Part shown: positions 1 through 9,701 of the stretch, piece by piece | Layout: each line of letters starts with the position of its first letter | How positions within the stretch are numbered: the stretch's first letter is position 1 | Source of the DNA: Acidovorax sp. HMWF029 | GTDB taxonomy: Bacteria > Pseudomonadota > Gammaproteobacteria > Burkholderiales > Burkholderiaceae_C | Assembly: GCF_003060895.1 (NCBI RefSeq) | Contig: NZ_QAIH01000007.1 | Span: 1-46,092, forward strand | DNA length: 46,092 bases | Direction: 5' to 3' | The notes under the pieces: generated by a model | Seen by the model: only the letters and a program-made list of their open reading frames with translations | Told to the model about the DNA's origin: nothing | Database searches by the model: none | Made by a program: the position numbers and the translations under genes

Positions 1-48
1 GGCCAGGATGAGTCGGCGGGGTGTAGAGGTCAGCGTGGTCGTGTTCAT
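1..48 (-). CDS. Start of an unidentified protein, cut by the window edge
   Basis: An ATG at position 48 opens a frame of 16 codons that runs off the left edge (MNTTTLTSTPRRLILA). A weak purine stretch, GGGAAAGG, lies upstream. The Arg-Arg followed by hydrophobic residues could begin a membrane or exported protein, but 16 residues do not identify a family. It lies downstream of the catalase-like gene on the same strand, 113 bases away. Confidence 0.4.
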   Translation of the reverse strand, partial: MNTTTLTSTPRRLILA

Positions 49-161
49 GGTGGTATGCCTTTCCCATCGGAGTTGCGATGAAAGGCAGTGTGGACACGCA
101 CGCTTAGACGAAACTTAGGCGCCGCCAAGGGCGCCCCGCAAGACCAGGGGAAGGCCGCAGG

Positions 162-1151
162 CTACGCCGCCCCGCGCCCTTTCTGGCTCTCGAAGTAGAC
201 CACCTTGCGGGCGCGCATCACGTCTCCAAGCGGGCGGTGCGCCGCAAGGGCCTGCCAGGGGTCGAACACGGCGGCCTCGACCTGCGCGGCCAGCGTGGGG
301 TCGGCTGCAGGGTCTTGGCGGGGCAAGGTCAGCCGGGCCACGGTGGTGTAGGGCGTGGGCCAGTCCACGCTGGCATCCTCAATGGGGGTGGTGGCCTCGT
401 CCACAAAGGGCTGCAGTTGCAGGTCCCACGACAGGTCCTGCTGGCACAGGCGGCCCGAGAACTCTGCGTTCCAGTCGTCCTGCACCTGGGTGACCGGCGC
501 ACCATTGGATGCATGGGGCACCAGGCGCACACGCACGGCATAGGGCCCGCTGGCGATGGGGGCCGCACTGTGCAGGGGGTGCGACGCGAAGCCGCCGAAG
601 GAACGCCCAAATGTCTTGACTGTCTTTGCGATCTGCCTGGCGGCCCCCAGCAGCCCGTGGCGCTGCACCAGGAACTTGATCAGCGCACCACCGCCATGCG
701 AGGCAGCCACCACAAAGTCCACAAACTCGCCACTTTGGGGAAAGGCAAACTTCTCCTGGTTGATAAGCAGGAAATCCTGACTTTTGGCAGGCCCGTTGCC
801 CAGAGCAGAATCGCCCCGCACGCCCAAGACGCTGAAGGCAAAGCCACGGATGTCCGGCTTGCGGTCTGAGGCTGTGTCCATGCCGCCGTTGCTCAGCCGC
901 ACAAGCACCTCGTACAACCCGGGCTCCGCAAACAACCCCTGGGCCGCAAACGCGGGCAGATCGCCCAGCACCTTCAGTCGACCCCGGGCGGCCGTGAGCT
1001 GCTTGCGGTGCAGGCCCCGCCCATTGCCGTACTTTTGCGACTTGCGTGCCTGCAGATCTGCAAACTGGCGCGCATACCCGGCAAAGCGCTGCGCTTCGTC
1101 GGGAGCCACCACTTCTTTCCAGCCGGTGCTGGGGGTGTAGCGTGTGTCCAT
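162..1151 (-). CDS. Catalase-like haem family protein
   Basis: A protein of 329 residues resembling the small catalase-related proteins, which keep the haem-binding core of catalases but lack much of the usual length (about 480 or more). Seen: an N-terminal GRGLHRKQ segment that supplies the distal-type His, a following LFAEPGLYEVLVRLSNG block, the RGFAFSVLGV strand, and a C-terminal RKVVYFES segment in the place of the proximal Arg/Tyr haem ligand. The start at 1151 is chosen because GAGGTGG lies just upstream; a longer frame to 1196 lacks this. The family may break down peroxides, but activity varies. It has its own transcription direction with galM and could be the last gene of that run or stand alone. 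Confidence 0.75.
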   Translation of the reverse strand: MDTRYTPSTGWKEVVAPDEAQRFAGYARQFADLQARKSQKYGNGRGLHRKQLTAARGRLKVLGDLPAFAAQGLFAEPGLYEVLVRLSNGGMDTASDRKPDIRGFAFSVLGVRGDSALGNGPAKSQDFLLINQEKFAFPQSGEFVDFVVAASHGGGALIKFLVQRHGLLGAARQIAKTVKTFGRSFGGFASHPLHSAAPIASGPYAVRVRLVPHASNGAPVTQVQDDWNAEFSGRLCQQDLSWDLQLQPFVDEATTPIEDASVDWPTPYTTVARLTLPRQDPAADPTLAAQVEAAVFDPWQALAAHRPLGDVMRARKVVYFESQKGRGAA

Positions 1152-1212
1152 GGGCCACCTCGTTTTAAAGCCAGCGCGCATGGTAGCGCGCCACACCCCA
1201 AACCGCCCCCCC

Positions 1213-1243
1213 CTGCAGCCACTGCAGCCACTGCAGCCACTGC
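1213..1243. repeat. 9-bp tandem repeat, about 3.4 copies
   Basis: The unit CTGCAGCCA occurs three times in a row, followed by CTGC, in the short gap between the galM stop codon and the catalase-like gene. Each unit holds a PstI-type CTGCAG palindrome. Copy number may vary between strains. Confidence 0.8.
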
Positions 1244-1244
1244 G

Positions 1245-2357
1245 CTACAGGCTCAAGAAACGGTACACGATGGCCCCCTGCACCGCCTCGCCCGGTGCCA
1301 GCCAACGCACCGGAAAGGCGGGGTGGTTGGGCGCATCGGGGTACTCCATGGGCTCCAGGCAGATGCCGTCACCCGGCTGCCAGAGCCAGCCGCCCGGCCC
1401 AGCCCCACGCCCCAGGTCCCGCGCGGGGTCGGCCTTGAGGCCGTGGCCTGCATACACCTGCACGCCGGGCGCGGTGCTCCAGACCTCCAGGGCGCGGCCG
1501 CTCACGGGCTCGCTGAGCAGCGCCGCCAGGCGCAGGCCGGGTGGGGTGGCGGATGCAGCCGGGGCAGCGTGGAAAGCGCCCGGTTCATCGAGCACCAGGT
1601 AGTGGTCCAGCCCACCGGCCAAGGCCATTTGCTCATGCGGCGTTGTGATGGCATCCCCCACACGGCGGGCCTGGCGGAAGTCGAACGGCGTGCCCGGCAC
1701 AGCTGCCAGCGCGCCCGTGGGGCACACATCGGCGGCCAGTGGCACATAGCGGCTGGCGGGCACCTGCAGGCTGTGTCCATGGGTGCTGCCCCGGCCTGCC
1801 AGGTTGAAGAACGCATGCCCCGTGAGGTTGAGCACCGTGGGCGCGCGCAGCGCCTGGGCCGTCCAGGCCATGTGCAGCGCGTTGTCGGCCGTGACCTGCA
1901 GGTGCAGCAGCACATGCACATCGCCCGGTACGCCGTCGTCTTCGGTGCGAAAGGTGTGGCTCAGTGTGAGTGCATCTGTCTGCACATCATCCACAGCAAA
2001 CACCTGAAAGCGGCTGCCGCGCGGCCCACCGTGGTGGTGGTGTGGGCCGCTGTTGGTGGGCAGCTGCAGGTGCGAGCCGTCGGGCAGGGTGAGCGTGCCT
2101 GCACGCAGCCGCCCGGCCCAACGCCCGATCAATGCGCCCATGGAGAGCTGACCGTCTAGGTAGCCCTGCAGGCTGTCATAGCCCAAAGCCACATCCACCA
2201 GACCGCTCTGCCCATCAGGCACCGCCACCTGCACCAGGCGGGCGCCGTAGTTGCTCACGGCCACCTGCAGGCCACCGGCTCCATGCAAAGTGAAAAGATC
2301 GGTGCGCTGGCCATGCAGGTCGCGCTGGAATGCTTCGCGGGAAAGTGGGTATGCCAT
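1245..2357 (-). CDS. galM: Aldose 1-epimerase (mutarotase)
   Basis: A 370-residue GalM-family protein that interconverts alpha and beta anomers of free sugars. Seen: the GPHHHHGG loop, LTGHAFFNLAG with the catalytic acid His181, DHYLVL, and LEPMEYPDAPNH with the catalytic base Glu335. Length fits the family. The start lies 9 bases after the EamA gene stop, so the two are probably cotranscribed. Being downstream of the uronate block, it may supply the anomer needed by uronate dehydrogenase, but general hexose mutarotation is equally possible. Confidence 0.9.
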   Translation of the reverse strand: MAYPLSREAFQRDLHGQRTDLFTLHGAGGLQVAVSNYGARLVQVAVPDGQSGLVDVALGYDSLQGYLDGQLSMGALIGRWAGRLRAGTLTLPDGSHLQLPTNSGPHHHHGGPRGSRFQVFAVDDVQTDALTLSHTFRTEDDGVPGDVHVLLHLQVTADNALHMAWTAQALRAPTVLNLTGHAFFNLAGRGSTHGHSLQVPASRYVPLAADVCPTGALAAVPGTPFDFRQARRVGDAITTPHEQMALAGGLDHYLVLDEPGAFHAAPAASATPPGLRLAALLSEPVSGRALEVWSTAPGVQVYAGHGLKADPARDLGRGAGPGGWLWQPGDGICLEPMEYPDAPNHPAFPVRWLAPGEAVQGAIVYRFLSL

Positions 2358-2366
2358 GCGCCAAGT

Positions 2367-3296
2367 CTATTTCGTGGGGCTGGCTGCGTCGCGCGTCACC
2401 AGCCAAATGCCGCCACACACCAGCACCAGGGCCAGCAGGTTCTTCCACTCCCACAGCGCCTCGCCCAAGAAGAGTGCTGACAGCGCCGCGCCGAAGATCG
2501 GCACGGTGAAGTTGAACACCGTGACCTGGCTTACCCGGTTGTGCTTGAGCAGGATGCTCCACAGCGAAAACGCGGCCGACGACAGCAGCGCCAGGTACAC
2601 CAGCAACACGCTGGAGCCCCAAGTAAAGCCCCTGAGCGAGCCGCCCAGGCCCCAACCAATCGCCAGCAACGCCGCGCCGCCAATGCCCAGTTGCCATCCT
2701 GTCATCACCACCGAATCCATGCGCTGCGACACCTGCTTGCCGTAAATGCTGGCCGCAGCCAGCACAAAGGCCGCGATCACCACAAAGCCTTCGCCCAGCA
2801 GGGTGAAATCCAGGTCCAGCGTGCCACGCCCCAGGTTCACCACCATGACGCCCGCGAAGCCCACCAGGCAGCCGCAGAGCTTGGCGTGGCTCAGGCGGTC
2901 GTTGTGATAGACCCAGTGCGCGAGCAGCACGCTGAAAAAAGTGCCCGTGGCATTCATGATCGAGCCCTTGACCCCGGTGGTGTGCGCCAGCCCTACGTAG
3001 AAGAACACGTACTGCAGCGTAGTCTGCGCCAGGCCCAGCCCTACCAGCTGGCGCCCTGCCCCAAAACCCAGGCCCCAGATGGCCTTGCGCGTGGCCGCAG
3101 CCCAGGCGAGCAGGATGAGCCCCGCGCCCAGAAACCGCCAGCCTGCAAACACCAGCTGAGCAGGAATGTCATTGCGGGCAATGCCAAACCAGGCGTAGCC
3201 GGTCTTGATGGCAGGGTACGAACTGCCCCACAGAAGGCAGCACAGCAACGCCAGCGCCACCACGACCTTGCGGTCGGAAAAACGGGAATGCCCCAT
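2367..3296 (-). CDS. EamA/DMT-superfamily transporter
   Basis: A 309-residue integral membrane protein with ten predicted hydrophobic segments in two EamA repeats. Seen: LLWGSSYPAIKTGYAWF near the N-terminus, GVKGSIMNATGTFFSVLLA in the first repeat, and TVFNFTVPIFGAALSALFLGE in the second, all typical of drug/metabolite transporters. The start at 3296 (MGHSRFSDRK) was chosen over a longer frame to 3431 because the extra 45 residues do not look like family sequence and run through a hairpin. It may export a metabolite; the substrate is unknown. Confidence 0.85.
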   Translation of the reverse strand: MGHSRFSDRKVVVALALLCCLLWGSSYPAIKTGYAWFGIARNDIPAQLVFAGWRFLGAGLILLAWAAATRKAIWGLGFGAGRQLVGLGLAQTTLQYVFFYVGLAHTTGVKGSIMNATGTFFSVLLAHWVYHNDRLSHAKLCGCLVGFAGVMVVNLGRGTLDLDFTLLGEGFVVIAAFVLAAASIYGKQVSQRMDSVVMTGWQLGIGGAALLAIGWGLGGSLRGFTWGSSVLLVYLALLSSAAFSLWSILLKHNRVSQVTVFNFTVPIFGAALSALFLGEALWEWKNLLALVLVCGGIWLVTRDAASPTK

Positions 3297-3318
3297 GAGA
3301 AACGGTCTTTCAAGGACA

Positions 3319-3342
3319 ACAGCCCTTGCGGGCAAGGGCTGT
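3319..3342 (-). terminator. Hairpin after garD, possible terminator
   Basis: ACAGCCCTTG and CAAGGGCTGT form a perfect 10-bp stem with a 4-base loop, between the garD stop and the EamA start. The bases after it on the minus strand (TGTCCTTG) are only moderately T-rich, so it may be a weak terminator or an mRNA-stabilising hairpin rather than a full stop. Confidence 0.5.
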
Positions 3343-3379
3343 GGAAGAGAGAACACAAAGGGCCGCAGCCCAGCGAGAG

Positions 3380-4966
3380 TCAGGTCACAGGTGCGGGGTT
3401 GAACAGCACCAGTGCGTTGTGCAGCTGCCACTGCTCTGCCCAGGTCTTCTTGCGGCCGCTGGCCACATCGAGCAGCAGGTGGAACATCTCCCAGCCCAGG
3501 TCTTCGATGGTGGCCTGGCCGTCGGCGATCTTGCCGGCGTTGATGTCCATCAAATCGTGCCAGCGACGGGCCAGATCAGTGCGCGTAGCCACTTTGACCA
3601 CCGGGCATTCGGCCAGGCCGTAAGGCGTGCCCCGGCCGGTGGTGAAGACGTGCAGGTTCATGCCAGCGGCCAGCTGCAGCGTGCCGCAGATGAAATCGCT
3701 GGCAGGCGTGGCGGCGTACACCAGGCCGCGCTGATCGCACCGCAGCTTTTCGCCAGGCGCCAGCACATGCGCAATGGGTGCGGTGCCGCTCTTGATGATG
3801 GAACCCATGGCCTTTTCGGCAATGTTGGACAAGCCCCCCGCCTTGTTGCCCGGCGTGGTGTTGGCCGCACGGTCCACGCGGCCCCGGTCCAGGTAGCGGT
3901 CGTACCAGCCCAGCTCGCGCACGATGGATTCGGCCACCTCGGGCGTGGCCGCGCGGCTGGTGAGCTGCTCGACGGCGTCGCGCACCTCGGTGTTCTCGCT
4001 GAACATCACGGTGGCGCCCGCGCGCACCAACAGGTCGGCGCAAAAGCCCACGGCGGGGTTGGCGGTGACGCCCGAGAAAGCATCGCTGCCACCGCACTGA
4101 ACGCCCAGCACCAGCTCGCTGGCGGGGATGGTCTCCCGGCGGCGGGCGTTCAGGCGTTCCAGGTGCGGGCGCGCGCTTTGCACGATGTGCTCGAGCATGG
4201 ACATGTAGCCCACATGCTCGTCGGCCTGCAGGCACACGGTCTCGGGGCCCAGGGCGGCATCGCGCTCGTCGGTGATGGGGAAGCTGCCCGGAGGCAGCAG
4301 GCGATCAGGCTGGAGCTTTTCGCAGCCCAAGCTGACCACCATGACCTCGCCACCAAAATTGGGATTGAGGCTGATGTTGCGCAGGGTGCGAATGGGGATG
4401 ATGGCGTCGGCTGCATCAATGGCCACACCGCAGCCATAGGTGTGCTCCAGGCCGATCACGTCGTCCACCCGTGGGTACAGGGGCAGCAGCTCGGCCTTGA
4501 TGCGGCGCACAGCCTGTGCCACCACACCGGCCACGCACTGCACGGTGGTGGTGATGGCCAGAATGTTGCGCGTGCCCACCGAGCCATCGGCGTTGCGGTA
4601 GCCCTCAAAGGTGTAGCCCGTGAGGGGCTCCAGCACGGGCGGCTTCACCGTGGCCATGGGCAGGCCCTCCAGCGCGCGGGCCGAGGGCATCTGCAGCAGG
4701 CGCTCATGCACCCAACTGCCCGCGGGAATGGGCTTCAAAGCGTAGCCGATGGGCACGTTGTAGCGGCGCACCACATCGCCCTCGGCAATGTCCTGCAGTG
4801 CCACCTTGTGGCCCTGGGGCACTTTGTCGCGCAGGGCCAGACCTGCGCCGGGCACACCCGGGGGCAGCACAGTGCCAGAGGGCAAGCCGCCGTCGTTGGC
4901 CACGATGGCGACGTTGTCATCCGCGTGCATGCGGATGGTGAGGGGTTCTCGCATCGGTTCGCTCAC
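3380..4966 (-). CDS. garD: Galactarate dehydratase
   Basis: A 528-residue enzyme of the UxaA/GarD family that removes water from galactarate to give 5-dehydro-4-deoxy-D-glucarate, with a divalent metal. Length matches E. coli GarD (523) and similarity is evident along the whole chain. Seen: an N-terminal SAF domain (about residues 10-95), then [74 protein letters not shown] and the C-terminal end FNPAPVT shared with E. coli. It follows dctM by 42 bases and probably belongs to the same operon as udh, the lactonase and the TRAP genes. Confidence 0.93.
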   Translation of the reverse strand: MSEPMREPLTIRMHADDNVAIVANDGGLPSGTVLPPGVPGAGLALRDKVPQGHKVALQDIAEGDVVRRYNVPIGYALKPIPAGSWVHERLLQMPSARALEGLPMATVKPPVLEPLTGYTFEGYRNADGSVGTRNILAITTTVQCVAGVVAQAVRRIKAELLPLYPRVDDVIGLEHTYGCGVAIDAADAIIPIRTLRNISLNPNFGGEVMVVSLGCEKLQPDRLLPPGSFPITDERDAALGPETVCLQADEHVGYMSMLEHIVQSARPHLERLNARRRETIPASELVLGVQCGGSDAFSGVTANPAVGFCADLLVRAGATVMFSENTEVRDAVEQLTSRAATPEVAESIVRELGWYDRYLDRGRVDRAANTTPGNKAGGLSNIAEKAMGSIIKSGTAPIAHVLAPGEKLRCDQRGLVYAATPASDFICGTLQLAAGMNLHVFTTGRGTPYGLAECPVVKVATRTDLARRWHDLMDINAGKIADGQATIEDLGWEMFHLLLDVASGRKKTWAEQWQLHNALVLFNPAPVT

Positions 4967-5008
4967 TTCGTTGTCATTTCGCGCGCAGCGCAGCCATGAG
5001 CACGCACC

Positions 5009-6292
5009 TCACTTGAGCACCAGGTTCGGTAGCCACATCGAGAACGATGGCACGTAGGTCACCAGCATCAAGGCGGCGATGAGCGCGCCATAAAACGGCC
5101 ATATCGTGCGCATGACCGACCCCACGGAAATGCCTGCAATCGTGCACCCCAGGAACTGGGTGGTCCCCACCGGCGGCGTATTCAGCCCCAGTGCGCAGTT
5201 GATCAGGATGACGATGCCGAACTGTTCGGTGGTCATACCGAACTGCTGGCAAATCGGGAGAAAGATAGGCGTGCAGATCAGGATGGTTGCCGCCATGTCC
5301 AGGAACGTGCCGAGAATGAACAAAATCAAGTTCACGCAAAGGAAGATGACCCACGGGGTGGTGCTCATGGAGCGCAGCGCCTCTGCAGTCAGCTCGGCCA
5401 CACCGTACAAGCCGATCAAGTAACCGAACATGGACGAGATACCGATCAGGAGCAGCACGGTGCCAGTAGTTTTGACCGCCTTGGCCGCTGCCTTGAGGAA
5501 CTGGTCCTTGGTCAGACGGCGGTACACCAACGCGGACAGGAACAGCGCCCACAACACCGCAACTGCTGCAGACTCCGTTGCAGTGAAAGCACCCGAGAGG
5601 ATGCCGGCAATGATGATGAAGACCACAGCCAGCCCTGGCAGGGAGGCCCTGAAAGAGATCCACACAATCTCCCAGCCAGGGAACGTGCCCGCTGGGTAGC
5701 CGCGCTTGACGGCCACCAGATAGGCTGCGAGCAGGTTGCAAATGGTGAGCAAAACGGCTGGCACGATACCCGCAAGAATCAGAGCGGCGATGCTCACCTT
5801 GCCGCCGGCAGCGAGCGCAAAGATGATGAGGTTGTGCGAGGTGGGCATGAGCGCACCCACCAGCGATGCATGGGTCGTCACGTTGACCGCGTAGTCCGCG
5901 TGGTAGCCCTCTTTCTTCATCTGGGGAATCAGTACGGCCCCCATGGCAGACACGTCTGCCACAGGCGAACCCGACACGCCGCCAAACAGCGTGCAAGCCA
6001 CCACGTTGCTCATGCCCAGCCCGCCGCGCACATGCCCCACCAGGCTTTTGGCGAAAGTGACGATCCGGTCGGCAATGCCGCCGTACATCATGATTTCACC
6101 CGCAAAAATAAAGAACGGAATCGCCAGGAACGAGAACGGGTTCATGCCCGAAATCATTTGCTGGAAGCCCACGGCCAGCGGCAGGCCTTCGTACAGGATG
6201 GTGGCGAGCGACGACAGGCCGATCGAAAAGGCGACGGGCACGCCCAGCAGAAGTAAGAGCGTGAAAGTCACGCACAGAATGGTCAACGCCAT
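5009..6292 (-). CDS. dctM: TRAP transporter large permease (DctM type)
   Basis: A 427-residue inner-membrane protein with about a dozen hydrophobic segments and typical DctM sequence: the VPVAFSIGLSSL opening, IPFFIFAGEIM, GLGMSNVVACTLFGGVSGSPVADVSAMG, and NPLGLNTPPVG-like GLNTPPVGTTQF near the C-terminus. It forms the ion-coupled channel of a tripartite transporter together with the small permease and the periplasmic binding protein encoded next to it. Gene neighbours point to a hexuronate or aldarate as substrate. Confidence 0.93.
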   Translation of the reverse strand: MALTILCVTFTLLLLLGVPVAFSIGLSSLATILYEGLPLAVGFQQMISGMNPFSFLAIPFFIFAGEIMMYGGIADRIVTFAKSLVGHVRGGLGMSNVVACTLFGGVSGSPVADVSAMGAVLIPQMKKEGYHADYAVNVTTHASLVGALMPTSHNLIIFALAAGGKVSIAALILAGIVPAVLLTICNLLAAYLVAVKRGYPAGTFPGWEIVWISFRASLPGLAVVFIIIAGILSGAFTATESAAVAVLWALFLSALVYRRLTKDQFLKAAAKAVKTTGTVLLLIGISSMFGYLIGLYGVAELTAEALRSMSTTPWVIFLCVNLILFILGTFLDMAATILICTPIFLPICQQFGMTTEQFGIVILINCALGLNTPPVGTTQFLGCTIAGISVGSVMRTIWPFYGALIAALMLVTYVPSFSMWLPNLVLK

Positions 6293-6329
6293 GATGGAAT
6301 CTCAGGTGGTTCTCAGGGAGAAAAGGGGA

Positions 6330-6827
6330 TCAGTGCCAGGCGGGCTCGACCTCTGTGCCGCGGACCAGGGCGATGATGTGCTCCAGCGAGAACATCGCCA
6401 CCAGCACGCCAGCGAGCGCGGGGGGAACGTACTTGAACGCTTCAGAAATACCGAGCGTGGGAATCTTGTAGGGCGCCACGGACTCGGCCAGCACGCCGCA
6501 GTTCCAGGCCATGACAACACCGAAGATCAGCACCAGCACGTGGATCACGATTTCCAACTTGTGTCGCAGCCAGTCAGGCGCCAGCACAAGGAAGGACTCC
6601 AGTCCGATATGGCCTGCATCGCGCACCCCCACAGCCATGCCCAGCATGGTCACGTACAGCACCAGCAGCACTGCACCGCTTTCCGCCCACGTGGGCGTGT
6701 CGTTGAAGATGTAGCGGCCCACGACCTGGTACAGGACGGCACAGACCAGAAGCACCAGCCCCGCCACGCCCAGCTGAAGACAGGTGCGCGCGATGAAGGC
6801 GCAAAGACGCGTATACATAAAGAACAT
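6330..6827 (-). CDS. dctQ: TRAP transporter small permease (DctQ type)
   Basis: A 165-residue protein with four hydrophobic segments and the DctQ-type stretch RYIFNDTPTWAESGAVLLVLY, followed by GMAVGVRDAGHIGLE. It pairs with the large permease, whose start lies 37 bases downstream. An internal ATG at 6818 is an alternative start. Confidence 0.9.
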   Translation of the reverse strand: MFFMYTRLCAFIARTCLQLGVAGLVLLVCAVLYQVVGRYIFNDTPTWAESGAVLLVLYVTMLGMAVGVRDAGHIGLESFLVLAPDWLRHKLEIVIHVLVLIFGVVMAWNCGVLAESVAPYKIPTLGISEAFKYVPPALAGVLVAMFSLEHIIALVRGTEVEPAWH

Positions 6828-6849
6828 TCAAAGAACAGAAAGATGAACT

Positions 6850-6876
6850 TGCCGCAGAGCACATGGCCCTGCGGCA
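6850..6876 (-). promoter_or_regulatory. Stem-loop between dctP and dctQ
   Basis: TGCCGCAG and CTGCGGCA form an 8-bp stem around an 11-base loop in the 65-bp gap after the dctP stop. Such hairpins in transporter operons often protect the binding-protein part of the mRNA, so that more binding protein than permease is made. There is no T-run, so full termination is unlikely. Confidence 0.45.
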
Positions 6877-6892
6877 GGCAAGCCCAGGCTGG

Positions 6893-7870
6893 TTACTGCA
6901 CCGCGTCGATGCGTTTGACCATGTCCTGCAGCTTGGGATCTTTCAGGAACTTGTCATACACAGGCTTCATGGCGGCCTTGAAGGCGACTTTGTCGATCTC
7001 CACGATCTGCGCGCCACCCGCCTTGACGGTGGCCAGAGACTTCTCTTCCCGTTCGTCCCAGATCTTGCGCATGAAGCCCACAGACTCCTTGGCTGCCGCA
7101 CGGATAGCCTTCTGGTCATCTGCACTCAGCGTATCCCACACGCGCTTGCTGAACAGCAGGATCTCGGGCGCCATCGAGTGCTCGGTCTTGTTGAAGTACT
7201 TGGCCACTTCGAAATGGCGCGAGCTTTCGTAGCTGGGGTAGTTGTTTTCGGCGGCATCCACCAGGCCCGTCTTGAGCGCGGTGTAGACCTCGCCGAACGG
7301 CATGGGGGTCGCGTTGGCCCCCATGGCTTCGAGCAGGGACACCCACAGGTCGCTCTGCTGCACGCGCACCTTCAGGCCCTTGACGTCGGCCAGGGTCTTG
7401 ACGGGCTTCTTGACGGTGTAGATCGAACGCGCGCCAGAGTCGTAAAACGCCAGGCCCACGAAGCCTTGCGATTCGCAGTCCTTCAGGATCTCGTCGCCAA
7501 TGGCGCCATCGAGCACCTTGCGCATGTGTTCCTTGTCGCGGAACAAGAAGGGCATGGTGGGCACCATGGTGGCAGGGCAGATGTTGTTCATGGGCGCGAC
7601 GTTCACGCGCGTCATGGCGATTGCCCCCAGCTTGGTCTGCTCGATGGTGTCCTTCTCGATGCCCAGCGACCCCTTGGCGTAGACCCGGATGCTGTGCTTG
7701 CCGCCGGTGGCCTTGGACAACGTTTCGCCCATGTGGCGCACGGCCAGCACAGTGGGGTAGTCCTCAGGGTGGATGTCCGACGAGCGGAACTCCGTAGCCT
7801 GTGCAGCCAAGCTTCCGAGCAGAACGCTGGCAGCCAATGCAACGCGGCCAAAAAGATGGGGGATTTTCAT
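6893..7870 (-). CDS. dctP: TRAP transporter periplasmic binding protein (DctP type)
   Basis: A 325-residue binding protein with a signal peptide ([21 protein letters not shown], cleavage after AQA near residue 26). Seen: the ligand-clamp region [45 protein letters not shown], whose Arg carries the carboxylate of the ligand in this family. The [16 protein letters not shown] start resembles TRAP proteins that bind glucuronate or galacturonate, which fits the neighbouring udh and garD. The start is supported by AGGAGA 6 bases upstream. The ligand is inferred, not shown. Confidence 0.92.
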   Translation of the reverse strand: MKIPHLFGRVALAASVLLGSLAAQATEFRSSDIHPEDYPTVLAVRHMGETLSKATGGKHSIRVYAKGSLGIEKDTIEQTKLGAIAMTRVNVAPMNNICPATMVPTMPFLFRDKEHMRKVLDGAIGDEILKDCESQGFVGLAFYDSGARSIYTVKKPVKTLADVKGLKVRVQQSDLWVSLLEAMGANATPMPFGEVYTALKTGLVDAAENNYPSYESSRHFEVAKYFNKTEHSMAPEILLFSKRVWDTLSADDQKAIRAAAKESVGFMRKIWDEREEKSLATVKAGGAQIVEIDKVAFKAAMKPVYDKFLKDPKLQDMVKRIDAVQ

Positions 7871-7910
7871 GGTTGTCTCCTGGGTTGAATGTGTTGTGAA
7901 CGGGCAGAGT

Positions 7911-7932
7911 CCTGAGGTCTGTGGTCCTCAGG
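7911..7932 (-). promoter_or_regulatory. Small hairpin at the lactonase/dctP junction
   Basis: CCTGAGG and CCTCAGG form a perfect 7-bp stem with an 8-base loop; one arm overlaps the lactonase stop codon. It lies between two genes of the same operon and has no T-run, so it may affect mRNA stability or translation coupling. Confidence 0.3.
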
Positions 7933-8812
7933 CGCTCCGATAGGATGTTTCTGGCAGCCCCGCCACACCAGGCCGAGTGGCAAAAATGGCGCCGCCTAGC
8001 GCCACGTCGTCGCCCTTGGGCTGACCAGGACGGATGGAGGTGACGAACAGCACGTCCAGCCCCGGGCCGCCGAAGCTGCACATCGAGGGCTTGCTGGTGG
8101 GCACGTCGATGGACCGGTCCAGGCGGCCGTCGGGGGTAAAGCGATGCACCACGCCAGCGTCGTTGCCGCAGATCCAGTAGCAACCGTCGGCATCCACAGC
8201 GCCGCCGTCGGGCCGGCCGGGCAGCGAGCGCATGTCTACAAACAGCGCGCGTTCGCCCAGGGACCCATCGTCGTGCAGCGGCAACTGCCAGATCTGCTGC
8301 ACGCTGGGGTGGCTGTCGCTCAGGTACATGGTCTTGCCGTCGGGGCTGAAGCCCAAGCCGTTCTGCGTGACCAGGCCCTGCACCTGCGGCGCCGACAGGC
8401 CGCGCTCTGCATCCAGGCGATGCAGGCGGCCTGCGGCCTGTGCCAGCGACATGTCGCGCACCATGGTGCCCGCCCAGAAGCGGCCCTGCCGGTCGCAGCG
8501 GCCGTCGTTGAAGCGCATGCCGGGCTGGGGGTGATCCACACCTGCAAGCAGCGTGGCAGACAGCAGGCCACCGGGCTGTGGCTGCAGGTGGAACACGCCA
8601 GTTTCCATGCCCGCGATGAGCCCTCCCGTCGCATGCAACGCGATGCAGGCGGGCCGCTCTTCGGTGTCCCAGCTTTGCACCTGCTGGTCAGCATAGGTCC
8701 AGCGGTGCAGCTTGCGGCCTTCGATGTCCACCCAGTAGAGCGCCTGCTCGGCGGGGCTCCACACCGGGCTTTCGCCCACCTGGTCTCGGTGGCCGGGCAA
8801 CAGCAGATCCAT
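7928..8812 (-). CDS. SMP-30/gluconolactonase-family sugar lactonase
   Basis: A 294-residue six-bladed beta-propeller lactonase. Seen: GESPVW with the metal-binding Glu14, MRFNDGRCDRQGRFWAGTM, QNGLGFSPDGKTMYLSDS with the metal-ligand Asn, and GGAVDADGCYW with the Asp. In this setting it should open the aldaro-lactone made by uronate dehydrogenase to the free aldaric acid. The start at 8812 is preferred because GGAGG sits 5 bases before it; an ATG at 8824 overlapping the udh stop (TGATG) is possible and would add four residues. Confidence 0.88.
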   Translation of the reverse strand: MDLLLPGHRDQVGESPVWSPAEQALYWVDIEGRKLHRWTYADQQVQSWDTEERPACIALHATGGLIAGMETGVFHLQPQPGGLLSATLLAGVDHPQPGMRFNDGRCDRQGRFWAGTMVRDMSLAQAAGRLHRLDAERGLSAPQVQGLVTQNGLGFSPDGKTMYLSDSHPSVQQIWQLPLHDDGSLGERALFVDMRSLPGRPDGGAVDADGCYWICGNDAGVVHRFTPDGRLDRSIDVPTSKPSMCSFGGPGLDVLFVTSIRPGQPKGDDVALGGAIFATRPGVAGLPETSYRSA

Positions 8813-8823
8813 GCGTGCCTCCA

Positions 8824-9642
8824 TCACTCGAACGGGCCGGTGCGCACAAACGGCCCACCCTGGTAAATCACGGCTGGGTCGGTCATGTCAGGCACTGGAT
8901 CGGCGGCTTCGACCTTGGCGCGAAACGGCTCCGAACTGTCTTGCGGGCGGTAGCCGATGTGGCGAGCGAGCGTGTTGTCCCACCAGGTGGTGGTGTTGTC
9001 GCCCATGCCATAAATGATGCTGTGGCCTACCACGGGGGCGGTGAGGCTGGCGACCACCAGGCGCTCCAGGTCGTCGTAGCTCATCCAGGTGGCCAGCATG
9101 CGGCGGTTGCGCGGCTCAGGGAAGGATGAGCCAATGCGCAGGCACACGGTTTCGATGCCATAGCGGTCAAAATAAAAACGCGAGAGGTCTTCGCCAAACG
9201 CCTTGGAGACGCCGTAGAGCCCGTCGGGGCGCGCCGGGTCGCGCAGGCCCACGACTTCGTCCTGGCGATAAAAACCCGTGACATGGTTGGAGCTGGCAAA
9301 CACCACCCGCTTGACGCCCTGCTTGCGCGCCGCTTCGTACAGGTTGTAGACGCCGACGATGTTCGCCTGCAGGATCGGCTCCCAGGGCTGTTCGGTGGAC
9401 ACGCCCCCGAGGTGCACCACGGCATCCACCCCCTCCAGCAGGCTGAGCACGGCGCCAGCATCTTCCAGGCGCGCGGGGCGCAATTCCTCTCCTGCGCCCT
9501 CATCGCCCAGGTTGGCGATGTCCGACAGGCGCAAGGTCGTGCAGTAGGCCTTCAGCCGCGTGCGCAGCTCCTGACCCAGGCCTCCGGCAGCTCCGGTCAG
9601 CAGCAGGCGTTGAAAGCGGAGGGGCGTCGGGTGGCAAGGCAT
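8824..9642 (-). CDS. udh: Uronate dehydrogenase (NAD-dependent)
   Basis: A 272-residue short-chain dehydrogenase that oxidises D-galacturonate or D-glucuronate to the aldaro-lactone with NAD+. It follows the Agrobacterium enzyme closely. Seen: GAAGGLG dinucleotide-binding loop (residues 17-23), VVHLGGVSTEQPWEPILQANI, VVFASSNH, RPDGLYGVSKAFGE with Tyr143 and Lys147, RIGSSFPEP and WWDN. It is the first gene of the minus-strand group. The frame stays open upstream, but the ATG at 9642 gives the family length and N-terminus. Confidence 0.92.
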   Translation of the reverse strand: MPCHPTPLRFQRLLLTGAAGGLGQELRTRLKAYCTTLRLSDIANLGDEGAGEELRPARLEDAGAVLSLLEGVDAVVHLGGVSTEQPWEPILQANIVGVYNLYEAARKQGVKRVVFASSNHVTGFYRQDEVVGLRDPARPDGLYGVSKAFGEDLSRFYFDRYGIETVCLRIGSSFPEPRNRRMLATWMSYDDLERLVVASLTAPVVGHSIIYGMGDNTTTWWDNTLARHIGYRPQDSSEPFRAKVEAADPVPDMTDPAVIYQGGPFVRTGPFE

Positions 9643-9701
9643 AGCGGTTACAAAGGCAGAGGTTCTTGGTACAGTGGCAACACATTCGGTGAACGTCATC
9701 A

